64,000 nt of DNA. Source: Miltoncostaea sp050250915 (GTDB lineage Bacteria > Actinomycetota > Thermoleophilia > Miltoncostaeales > Miltoncostaeaceae). Every line of letters begins with the position of its first letter. The stretch's first letter is position 1. Positions 27,213 through 34,031 of this stretch are shown here, piece by piece. Under the pieces are notes generated by a model that did no database searches, was not told the origin of the DNA, and saw only the letters and a program-made list of their open reading frames with translations. The position numbers and the translations under genes were made by a program. The stretch is taken from NCBI GenBank assembly GCA_050250915.1, contig JBFWNT010000018.1:1-64000 (forward strand), written 5' to 3'.

Positions 27213-27219
27213 TAGGGTA
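27213..27219. promoter_or_regulatory. Overlapping divergent -10 boxes (ABC-F and RNase D genes)
   Basis: The heptamer TAGGGTA supplies TAGGGT to the right (seven bases before TTG 27226) and TACCCT to the left (eight bases before GTG 27205). The two promoters cannot be open at once. Confidence 0.6.
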
Positions 27220-27225
27220 GCGGGG

Positions 27226-28419
27226 TTGCCCGAGCTCACGACCATCCGGGACGCCGCAGGCGTGGAGGCCGTGGTGGCGGAGGCCCGCGCCGACGGCCGC
27301 GCCGCCATCGACCTCGAGTTCCTGTGGGAGCGGACCTACGCGCCCATCGCCTGCCTGGCGCAGATCGCCACCACCGAGGGCATCCACCTGGTGGACCCGA
27401 TCGAGGGCGCGCCCCTGGGGCCGATCGCCGACCTGGTCGCCGACCCCGAGGTCGAGACGGTCATGCACGCCCCCTCCGCCGACCTGACGCTGCTGGGGCT
27501 CGCGTTCGGCACGCGGCCGCAGAACCTGCTCGACGTCCAGATCGTGGCGGGCTTCGTCGGGCTCGGCGCCGGCCAGGGCCTCGCGACGCTGCTGGAGCGG
27601 GTGCTGAGCGTCACCCTCGACAAGGGCGAGCGGTACACCGACTGGAGCCGCCGGCCGCTGTCGGACGCCCAGCTCGAGTACGGCGCCGCGGACGTCGCCC
27701 ACCTGCTGCAGCTCGCCGACGAGCTCCAGGGCCGCGCCGAGGCGCTCGGCCGCGCCGAGTGGGTGGCCGAGGAGCACGCCCGCCGCTACGGACCCGACGC
27801 CCGCCTGATCCCCGACCCCGACTCGGCGTGGCGGCGCGTGAAGGGCGGCGGCCGCCTGAACGCCCGCGACCGCTCCGTGCTGCAGTCGCTGGCCGCGTGG
27901 CGCGAGCGTGAGGCGGCGCGGCGCGACAAGCCCTCGGCCTGGATCGTCCCCGACCGCACGCTGGTCGAGATCGCCCGCCGCCGGCCCAAGGACCGCCGCG
28001 CGCTGGAGAACGAGCGCGGCCTGCCCGACCGGATCCGGGGCGCCGACGCCGAGGGGATGCTGGCCGCCCTGCGCGCCGGCGAGGAGGCTCCGCCGCTGAC
28101 CCTGCCGCCGCCGCCCTCGGCCGAGCTGCAGCACCGTCTGGACGTGCTCGCGCCGCTCGGCGCCGTGCTGGTGGCCGGGCGCGCCGCCGCCGTCGACCTG
28201 GCGCCGAGCCTGCTGGCCACCCGCGACGAGATCTCGGGCTTCCTGCTCGGGGCCCTGCGGGGCGACACCGACGGGGCCGCGCTGGGCAGCGGCTGGCGCC
28301 GCGAGCTGGCCGGGGAGGCGCTCATCGAGCTGGCGGAGGGCCGGCTGGCGCTCGGGGTGGATGCCACCCGTCCCTACCTGGCGGAGATCCGGCGGTCCGA
28401 CCCGCCGGGGGCCGGGTAG
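27226..28419 (+). CDS. rnd: Ribonuclease D (DEDD 3'-5' exonuclease with HRDC domains)
   Basis: RNase D trims the 3' ends of tRNA precursors and other stable RNAs. The 397-residue product has Exo I IDLEFLWERTYAP (Asp and Glu), Exo II around HAPSADLTLL, and Exo III LEYGAADVAHLLQL (Tyr and Asp), so the DEDDy set is intact. It is followed by HRDC-type helical domains (about 210-380). TTG 27226 is chosen because TAGGGT lies seven bases upstream and no ribosome site is present. Its stop codon TAG is also the first half of the -10 box of the next gene. Confidence 0.92.
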   Translation: MPELTTIRDAAGVEAVVAEARADGRAAIDLEFLWERTYAPIACLAQIATTEGIHLVDPIEGAPLGPIADLVADPEVETVMHAPSADLTLLGLAFGTRPQNLLDVQIVAGFVGLGAGQGLATLLERVLSVTLDKGERYTDWSRRPLSDAQLEYGAADVAHLLQLADELQGRAEALGRAEWVAEEHARRYGPDARLIPDPDSAWRRVKGGGRLNARDRSVLQSLAAWREREAARRDKPSAWIVPDRTLVEIARRRPKDRRALENERGLPDRIRGADAEGMLAALRAGEEAPPLTLPPPPSAELQHRLDVLAPLGAVLVAGRAAAVDLAPSLLATRDEISGFLLGALRGDTDGAALGSGWRRELAGEALIELAEGRLALGVDATRPYLAEIRRSDPPGAG

Positions 28420-28422
28420 GCT
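28417..28422 (+). promoter_or_regulatory. -10 box of the UspA gene, overlapping the rnd stop codon
   Basis: TAGGCT uses the TAG stop of RNase D as its first three bases and lies seven bases before ATG 28430. Confidence 0.6.
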
Positions 28423-28429
28423 ACGGGCG

Positions 28430-28879
28430 ATGGCCGCCGAGCCCACATTCGCCCACGTCGCCTGCTGCATCGACGACAGCGACGCCGCGGCCCGCGCGCT
28501 GGCGCACGCCGACGCGCTGCGCACGCTCGCGGGCGGCAGGCTGACCGTGCTGCACGTGCTGCCGTCGCCGGCGTTCCTGATGTCGCTCGCCACCAGCCTG
28601 GGCGGCGCACCCGTCCACGACGTCGACCTGGAGCGGGAGGCGGCCGAGATGTGGCTGGAGGAGCAGATCCACGGCCGCGAGAACGCCGAGGTCGTGCTCC
28701 TGGAGGGTCACCCGGCCGAGGCCGCGGTGGACTGGGCCCGCGAGAACGGCTGCGACGTGATGGTGGCCGCGCACCACAGCGGCCGGGTCGAGCGGGTGCT
28801 GCTCGGCAGCTTCGCCAAGCACCTCGTGGATCACGCACCCTGCCCCGTGCTCCTCATCCCGCCTCCGGAGGCGGGCTGA
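28430..28879 (+). CDS. Universal stress protein (UspA family)
   Basis: The 149-residue product is a single Usp domain with the N-terminal strand VACCIDDSDAAARAL and a C-terminal nucleotide-loop region, AHHSGRVERVLLGSFAKHL then APCPVLLI. The G-x2-G-x9-G(S/T) ATP loop is imperfect (HSGRVERVLLGS), so ATP binding is uncertain. Usp proteins respond to starvation and stress by poorly known means. An independent leaderless promoter inside the rnd stop codon suggests regulation apart from RNase D. Confidence 0.88.
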   Translation: MAAEPTFAHVACCIDDSDAAARALAHADALRTLAGGRLTVLHVLPSPAFLMSLATSLGGAPVHDVDLEREAAEMWLEEQIHGRENAEVVLLEGHPAEAAVDWARENGCDVMVAAHHSGRVERVLLGSFAKHLVDHAPCPVLLIPPPEAG

Positions 28880-28958
28880 ACCAGGCCCGGCCGAGCGTGC
28901 CGGGGCGGCGGGCGGGTCGAGGTGCCGCACCGCCCCGACGGGTCGAGCGGAGGACGCG

Positions 28959-29111
28959 CTATGCGGCGAGCGCCGTGACGCCCTCCTGGCTATCCGCTGC
29001 CCCGTGCACATGCAGGCAGCCCGGGACCTGGCACGTCGCGGGCGCGGGGTCGAGGCGTGAAAGCAGGGCGTCGATCGCGACGAGCTCGGCGAGGTTGGTC
29101 ATGGACTCCAC
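28959..29111 (-). CDS. Small hypothetical protein with a Cys/His motif
   Basis: A 50-residue ORF whose GTG start is preceded by a perfect AGGAGG at five bases, which makes it likely to be translated. The product contains LAELVAIDALLSRLD and then CQVPGCLHVHG, a C-x4-C-x-H-x-H arrangement that could hold a metal ion. I know no family. An in-frame ATG three codons in is an alternative start, but it is too far from the ribosome site. It is transcribed from the same strand as the HD hydrolase gene upstream. Confidence 0.55.
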   Translation of the reverse strand: MESMTNLAELVAIDALLSRLDPAPATCQVPGCLHVHGAADSQEGVTALAA

Positions 29112-29184
29112 GGTGACCTCCTGTGGTCTGGTCGATGTGGCGCCCATCCAATCCGCCCCTCGTTTCACGAGGGTTGTCCCGTCG

Positions 29185-29892
29185 TTAGGGCTCGGTGAAG
29201 CCGCCCTCGTCGACCAGTGGGGCCAGGTCGGCCATCGCCGTGACCAGTGCGACGCGGGCCACCGAGGGGGCGCCCGCCGCGAGCGGCAGCACCTGCCACA
29301 CGGTGCGGCGCAGGTAGGCACCCGCCCAGCGCCGGTAGCGGTCGCCGGTGCGCATCACCAGCGCCTGGATGCTGCGCAGGTTGTCGACCCGGTCGGCCAG
29401 CTTCAGGAGCTGCGCCTCGAACGGCGCGCCCGCCTGGAGCCGCGCGTAGTACTCGCGCTGGGCCTCGGCGTCCTCCGGGGCGGTGAGCCAGTCGACCAGG
29501 TCGGCCACCTCCGGGCCGAACCCGGTGCGGATCTCGCCCACCGTCGTCTCGGTGTCCTCGACCGTGTCGTGGAGCAGCGCCGCCTGGAGCAGCACCGGGG
29601 AGGTCTCGCCCCAGCGGGCCAGCTCCATCGCGACGCGGACCAGGTGGACCCAGTAGGGGGTGTCGCTGCCGCGGCGGAACTGGCTGCCGTGGCGGGCGCG
29701 GGCGAACGCGAGGGCGCGGGCCAGGGCCTGCCGCTCGGCCGGGTCGGGCAGGCCGGCCACGAAGTCGGTCCAGACGCGCTCGACCGTGACGGGCGCGTCG
29801 AAGGTGCCGGGCCAGGCGCGCCCCTGCGGGCTGGACGGGCCCCCTCCCCCGACGTCACTCACCGCCGGCGGTCGAAGGGGCGTCGAGCTCAT
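29185..29892 (-). CDS. HD domain hydrolase, RelA/SpoT hydrolase-like
   Basis: The 235-residue product contains the HD metal-site series H (HLVRVAMEL), HD (LLQAALLHDTVEDT) and a distal D (LKLADRVDNLRSI). The spacing matches the (p)ppGpp hydrolase half of RelA/SpoT and its stand-alone relatives such as MESH1. It may hydrolyse (p)ppGpp or another nucleotide. There is no synthetase domain. Its ATG overlaps the ATG of the divergent phosphatase gene within CATG, and a reverse TAACCT box lies seven bases upstream. Confidence 0.82.
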   Translation of the reverse strand: MSSTPLRPPAVSDVGGGGPSSPQGRAWPGTFDAPVTVERVWTDFVAGLPDPAERQALARALAFARARHGSQFRRGSDTPYWVHLVRVAMELARWGETSPVLLQAALLHDTVEDTETTVGEIRTGFGPEVADLVDWLTAPEDAEAQREYYARLQAGAPFEAQLLKLADRVDNLRSIQALVMRTGDRYRRWAGAYLRRTVWQVLPLAAGAPSVARVALVTAMADLAPLVDEGGFTEP

Positions 29893-31465
29893 GACCTCTA
29901 GGTTATCTCCGACGGGCCCGGGGACCGAACGGCGGCGGGACGCCGAGCGGCGGCTGGCGGTGGTCGACATGGGGTCGAACACCTTCCGGCTCGTCGTGTT
30001 CCGCTACCGGCCGGGCGGGGGCTTCCACCTGGTGGACGAGATCCGGCACGCGGTGCGGCTGTCGGAGGGCGCCGACGAGGCGGGCCTGCGACGCGACGCG
30101 CTGGAGCGCGCCGAGCACACCGCCCGCCTGTACGCGGCGTTCTGCGAGGCGTCGGAGGTGGACGAGGTGGTGGTGGCCGCCACCAGCGCCGCCCGCGACG
30201 CGGCCAACGGCGATGTGGCGATGCGCGCGCTGTCGGCCGACGGCGCGCTGGAGGTGCGCGTGCTGTCCGCCGAGGAGGAGGCCTGGTACGGCTACCTCGG
30301 GGCGGTGAACTCCACCACCCTCGGCGACGGCCACGTCCTGGACCTCGGCGGCGGGTCGGTGCAGGTGACCCAGGTGCGCGGCCGCGCCCTCCAGCAGGCC
30401 ATCTCGCGCCCCCTCGGCGCCGTGCGCATGACCGAGCGCTACCTGCCGGGCGAGCGTGCGTCGCGCTCCGACCTGAAGCCGCTGCGCCGCAAGGTCCAGA
30501 AGGAGATGGCCGGCGTGCCGTGGCTGTCGGGTGCCGGGGGCCGGATGGTGGGCGTCGGGGGCACCATCCGGACGCTCGCGCGGATGCACCAGCACCTGAC
30601 CGGGTACGCCCTGGACGAGCTCCACGGGTACGTCCTCCCGCGCGCCGGGCTGGAGCGGCTGATCGAGGCGATGCTGGAGCTGCCGGCGTCCGAGCGCAGC
30701 CGCCTGCCGGGGTTGAAGCCGGACCGCGCCGACATCACGCTGGCGGGCGCCGTCGTCATCTCCACGGTGATGGAGGCGGTCGGCGTCGAACGGGTCGAGA
30801 TCTGCGCGCAGGGGCTGCGGGAGGGGATCTTCTACGAGCGCTGGCTGGCGCCCGCCGACCCGCCGCTGATCCCCGACGTCCGCCGCAACAGCGTGCTGAA
30901 CCTGGTGGAGGAGTACCGCGCGGACGTGCCCCACGCCGAGCAGGTCTGCCGCCTGGCGCACCTCGTCTACGCGGGGCTGGTGGAGCTGGGCCTCCAGCGC
31001 GACGACCCCCGTGAGCGCGAGTTGCTCTGGGCCGCCGGGATGCTCCATGACGTGGGGGTGCTGGTCGACTACAACGACCACCACAAGCACGGCTTCTACC
31101 TGATCCTGAACGCCGGGCTGCCGGGCTTCGACCACGCCGAGCTGGCGCTGGTGGCGCTGCTCGCGCGGGCCCACCGCAAGGCGCTCCCGTCCACCGCGCC
31201 GCTGGAGGGCGTGCTGGCCGACGGCGACGCCGAGCGCCTGGACCGGCTCGCGTGCTGCCTGCGCATCGCCGAGCAGCTCGAGCGCGGCCGCGCGGGCGGC
31301 ATCCGCGACGTGCGGGTGGGGCTCGACGACGAGACGATCCTGATCGAGGTGACCGCCGAGGGCGACCCGGCCATCCCGATCTGGTCCGCGGGGCTCGAGG
31401 CGCCGGCCGTGGAGCGGGCGTTCGGCCGGGCGCTGGCGGTGGTCGAGGCCGAGCCGGAGGGCTAG
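29891..31465 (+). CDS. ppx: Exopolyphosphatase / pppGpp phosphohydrolase (Ppx/GppA family)
   Basis: The product of up to 524 residues has the actin-like phosphatase motifs VVDMGSNTFRLVVF, VLDLGGGSVQV and GVGGTIRTLA. A C-terminal HD-type helical domain follows with MLHDVGVLVDYNDHHKHG, as in longer GppA-type enzymes. It would remove terminal phosphates from polyphosphate or convert pppGpp to ppGpp. That fits the divergent HD hydrolase, so the pair may manage alarmone levels. ATG 29891 precedes the shared -10 element; a transcript from that element would only include GTG 29960, so the start is uncertain. Confidence 0.88.
   Translation: MTSRLSPTGPGTERRRDAERRLAVVDMGSNTFRLVVFRYRPGGGFHLVDEIRHAVRLSEGADEAGLRRDALERAEHTARLYAAFCEASEVDEVVVAATSAARDAANGDVAMRALSADGALEVRVLSAEEEAWYGYLGAVNSTTLGDGHVLDLGGGSVQVTQVRGRALQQAISRPLGAVRMTERYLPGERASRSDLKPLRRKVQKEMAGVPWLSGAGGRMVGVGGTIRTLARMHQHLTGYALDELHGYVLPRAGLERLIEAMLELPASERSRLPGLKPDRADITLAGAVVISTVMEAVGVERVEICAQGLREGIFYERWLAPADPPLIPDVRRNSVLNLVEEYRADVPHAEQVCRLAHLVYAGLVELGLQRDDPRERELLWAAGMLHDVGVLVDYNDHHKHGFYLILNAGLPGFDHAELALVALLARAHRKALPSTAPLEGVLADGDAERLDRLACCLRIAEQLERGRAGGIRDVRVGLDDETILIEVTAEGDPAIPIWSAGLEAPAVERAFGRALAVVEAEPEG
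29899..29905. promoter_or_regulatory. Possible overlapping divergent -10 boxes (HD hydrolase and ppx)
   Basis: TAGGTTA gives TAACCT on the reverse strand, seven bases before the HD gene ATG, and TAGGTT on the forward strand toward ppx. The reverse assignment is stronger. Confidence 0.45.
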
Positions 31466-31818
31466 CCCCCGGCGGCCTTGACCCGGTAGCGCCCGTCCAG
31501 GTGGGCGATCACCTTCGCGCGGTGGTCGCCCTGGATCTCGACCACCCCGTCCTTCACTGAGCCGCCGGAGCCGCACAGGCGCTTCAGCTCTCCCGCCAGC
31601 GCCGTCAGGTCCGCGGACGGCACGCCCGTGACGAGGGTCACCGTCTTTCCCCGCCGGCCCGAGCTGGTGCGGCTCACGCGCACCACCCCGTCGCGCGGCA
31701 GCGCCCCTCCCGGGGGCGGTCCCGGGCGCCCGCGGCCCTTGGGCTCGCGCGCCTCGGGGACCCGGCCGCCGTCGGTGGAGTAGACCCTCCGGCTATTGTC
31801 GTCGTTTATCCCAGGCAT
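31462..31818 (-). CDS. SUI1/eIF1-like translation factor (YciH family)
   Basis: The 118-residue product has the YciH-type N-terminus (NSRRVYSTDGGRV), a flexible Pro/Gly/Arg-rich segment, and a C-terminal SUI1 fold with GKTVTLVTGV, LKRLCGSGGSVKDG and VEIQGDH. In eukaryotes and archaea eIF1 monitors start-codon choice. YciH in bacteria can act on start fidelity and may repress translation under stress. In a genome rich in leaderless messages this activity is of interest. ATG 31818 is favoured since the conserved N-terminus follows directly. It overlaps the ppx stop by four bases and converges with it. Confidence 0.88.
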   Translation of the reverse strand: MPGINDDNSRRVYSTDGGRVPEAREPKGRGRPGPPPGGALPRDGVVRVSRTSSGRRGKTVTLVTGVPSADLTALAGELKRLCGSGGSVKDGVVEIQGDHRAKVIAHLDGRYRVKAAGG

Positions 31819-31835
31819 TCAGGTTTATTGATTGG

Positions 31836-31841
31836 TAGCCT
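31836..31841 (+). promoter_or_regulatory. -10 box of the cysH operon
   Basis: TAGCCT lies seven bases before GTG 31849. It selects this start over TTG 31828 in the same frame. Confidence 0.6.
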
Positions 31842-31848
31842 GCTTCCG

Positions 31849-32565
31849 GTGAACACCCTGCCCCTCTCCCGCGCCGACGTCGAGCAACTCGCCGACGAGT
31901 TCGAGACGCGGTCCTCGCAGGACCTCCTCGCGTGGGCCGTCGACCGGTTCGAGGGCCGTATCATGCTCACCTGCTCGTGGCAGATGCAGTCCTCCGTGCT
32001 CATCGACATGTTGCACCAGCTCGGCGCGAACATCCGGGTGGTGGAGCTCGACACGGGCCTCCTCTTCCCCGAGACGTACGAGACGCGCGAGCGCCTGGTC
32101 GCCAAGTACGACCTGGACCTGGAGCGGATCGACCCGCGCGAGACGGTGGAGGAGCAGGCCGAGAGCGAGGGTCCGGACCTGTGGCGACGCGACCCCGACC
32201 GCTGCTGCGCCCTGCGCAAGGTGGAGCCGTTGGAGCGGTCCCTCGTGGGCATGGACGCGTGGATCACCGGCATCCGCCGCGCCCAGAGCGTCACCCGGCG
32301 CGACGCGAAGGTCCTGGAGCTCGACCCCCGCGGGGTGGTGAAGGTGCAGCCGCTGGCCGGCTGGACCGACGAGGACGTGAAGGGCTACCTGTTCGCGCAC
32401 GACGTGCCGTACAACCCGCTGCACGACCGCGGGTTCCCGAGCATCGGGTGCACGCCGTGCACCCGGGCGATCCGCCCGGGTGAGGACTCCCGCGCGGGCC
32501 GCTGGGCCGACGCGGAGAAGACCGAGTGCGGACTCCATCTCCCCGCCCAGGGCGGGCCGAACTGA
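31849..32565 (+). CDS. cysH: Assimilatory adenylyl-sulfate (APS) reductase
   Basis: The enzyme reduces APS to sulfite and AMP with thioredoxin. The 238-residue product has the P-loop-like sulfonucleotide site (TCSWQMQSSVLIDM), the arginine-rich substrate loop TGIRRAQS, the iron-sulfur cysteines as CC (DRCCALRKVEPL) plus CxxC (IGCTPCTR), and the catalytic cysteine in ECGLH. The CC and CxxC pairs bind [4Fe-4S] and mark the APS-using type rather than the PAPS type. It is the first gene of a sulfate-assimilation operon with cysC. Confidence 0.94.
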   Translation: MNTLPLSRADVEQLADEFETRSSQDLLAWAVDRFEGRIMLTCSWQMQSSVLIDMLHQLGANIRVVELDTGLLFPETYETRERLVAKYDLDLERIDPRETVEEQAESEGPDLWRRDPDRCCALRKVEPLERSLVGMDAWITGIRRAQSVTRRDAKVLELDPRGVVKVQPLAGWTDEDVKGYLFAHDVPYNPLHDRGFPSIGCTPCTRAIRPGEDSRAGRWADAEKTECGLHLPAQGGPN

Positions 32566-32605
32566 CATCGACCGGGGCACCGCCCCGAGGGAGGGCGGTA
32601 CCAGC

Positions 32606-33163
32606 GTGAGCGATCGTTCCGGCTACACCATCTGGTTCACGGGCCTGTCCGGCACCGGGAAGAGCACCATCGCCGAGATCGTCGGCCCCGAGCTCGAGAA
32701 GCGCGGCGCGCTCGTCGAGTACCTCGACGGCGACGTCGTACGCACCCACCTGTCCAAGGGGCTCGGGTTCTCGAAGGAGGACCGCGACACCAACATCGAG
32801 CGCATCGGGTGGGTCGCGAGCCGCTTCACGCGGGCGGGCGTCGTCACCCTCGTCTCGGCGATCTCCCCGTACGCGGAGACCCGCGCGACCGCGCGCGTGC
32901 TCGTGGAGGAGCACGGGCCGTTCGTCGAGGTCTTCGTCGACACGTCCGTCGAGGAGTGCGCGAAGCGCGACGTGAAGGGCCTCTACGCCAAGGCGTTCTC
33001 CGGCGAGATCAAGGAGTTCACCGGCGTGAGCGACCCGTACGAGGCGCCGGAGAACCCGGACGTCCACATCCAGACCGAGGGCCAGACGCCCGAGGAGAGC
33101 GCGGCGCAGGTGCTCGCCGAGCTCGAGGCGCGCGGCCTTCTCGGCGCGGCCGTCGTCGCCTAG
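32606..33163 (+). CDS. cysC: Adenylyl-sulfate kinase
   Basis: CysC phosphorylates APS at the 3' position to give PAPS. The 185-residue product has the P-loop GLSGTGKST, the APS-binding LDGDVVRTHLSKGLGFS segment and the FVDTSVEECAKRDVKGLYAKA motif. The length fits. With an APS-type reductase next door, PAPS made here may serve sulfotransferases rather than assimilation. GTG 32606 is chosen because homology begins just after it, with a GA-rich sequence upstream. No ATP sulfurylase gene is in the window. Confidence 0.93.
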   Translation: MSDRSGYTIWFTGLSGTGKSTIAEIVGPELEKRGALVEYLDGDVVRTHLSKGLGFSKEDRDTNIERIGWVASRFTRAGVVTLVSAISPYAETRATARVLVEEHGPFVEVFVDTSVEECAKRDVKGLYAKAFSGEIKEFTGVSDPYEAPENPDVHIQTEGQTPEESAAQVLAELEARGLLGAAVVA

Positions 33164-34031
33164 CCCGGGCAGGCCCAAGGCCGACCTCCACGCCCACACC
33201 GTCGCCTCCGACGGCTCCCTGGCGCCCGCGGCGCTGGTGGAGCTCGCGGCGGCGGCGGGGGTGGGCGTCCTGGCGGTCACCGACCACGACACCCTCGCCG
33301 GCGTCCCCGACGCGCTGGAGGCGGGCGCCGCCCTCGGCGTGCGGGTGATCCCCGGGGTGGAGGTGTCGGTGCGCGCCCCGTCGGGATCGATGCACCTGCT
33401 GGCCTACCTGCCGGACGCGGGGGCCGAGCCCATCGCCTCACGGCTGGCGGCCCTGCGCGAGGCCCGCGCGGCACGCGCGTCGCGGATCGTGGGGCGCCTC
33501 GTCGCGATCGGCGCCCCCGTGTCGCTCGCCGACGTCGCGGCACGCGCCGGCGGCCCCATCGGGCGGCCGCACATCGCCGACGCGCTGGTGGCGGCGGGGC
33601 ACGCCCGCGACCGCCAGGACGCGTTCGACCGCTACCTGGCCGACGGCGCCCCCGCGTACGTGCCCCACGAGGGCATCGAGCCGCGCGACGCGGTGCGCCT
33701 GGTCGCCGACTCGGGCGGCGCCCCCGTGCTGGCCCACCCGGCGTCGCTGCGCATGACCGACCGCGACCTGGGCGACTTCGTGCGGCGCCTGCGCGGCTGG
33801 GGCCTGGCGGGCATCGAGGTGCACCGCCCCGATCACCTGCCGGAGCGCCGGCGCAACCTGGCCGAGCTGGCGGCGCGGCTGGGGCTGGTGCCGTGCGGCG
33901 GCTCCGACTTCCACCGCCCCGGGGAGGGGTTGCGACCGGGTGACACCGGCGACCCGCCGTTGCCGCCCGGGACCATCGATCGCTTGCTGCCCGTCGGCGG
34001 CGGAGGGCCATCCGCTAGCGTGACCGCATGA
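33164..34031 (+). CDS. PHP domain phosphoesterase (RNase AM/YciV-like), start codon unclear
   Basis: The reading frame encodes a complete PHP metal-dependent phosphoesterase. It has the HxH motif in ADLHAHTVASDG (33183-33215), VTDHDTLAG, PGVEVSV, PVLAHPASL and a final GSDFHRPG. Relatives of this size remove 5'-3'-bisphosphate nucleotides (pAp, a by-product of sulfate metabolism) or trim RNA, which fits its position after cysC. The first ordinary start codon in frame is GTG 33237, which would lose the essential HxH. Upstream the frame runs into the end of cysC without ATG, GTG or TTG. I give the interval from just after the cysC stop. The stop overlaps the next ATG (ATGA). Confidence 0.8.
34016..34021 (+). 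promoter_or_regulatory. Possible -10 box of the M3 peptidase gene
   Basis: TAGCGT, six bases before ATG 34028 and inside the PHP gene. The gene may also be read from the upstream operon. Confidence 0.4.
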
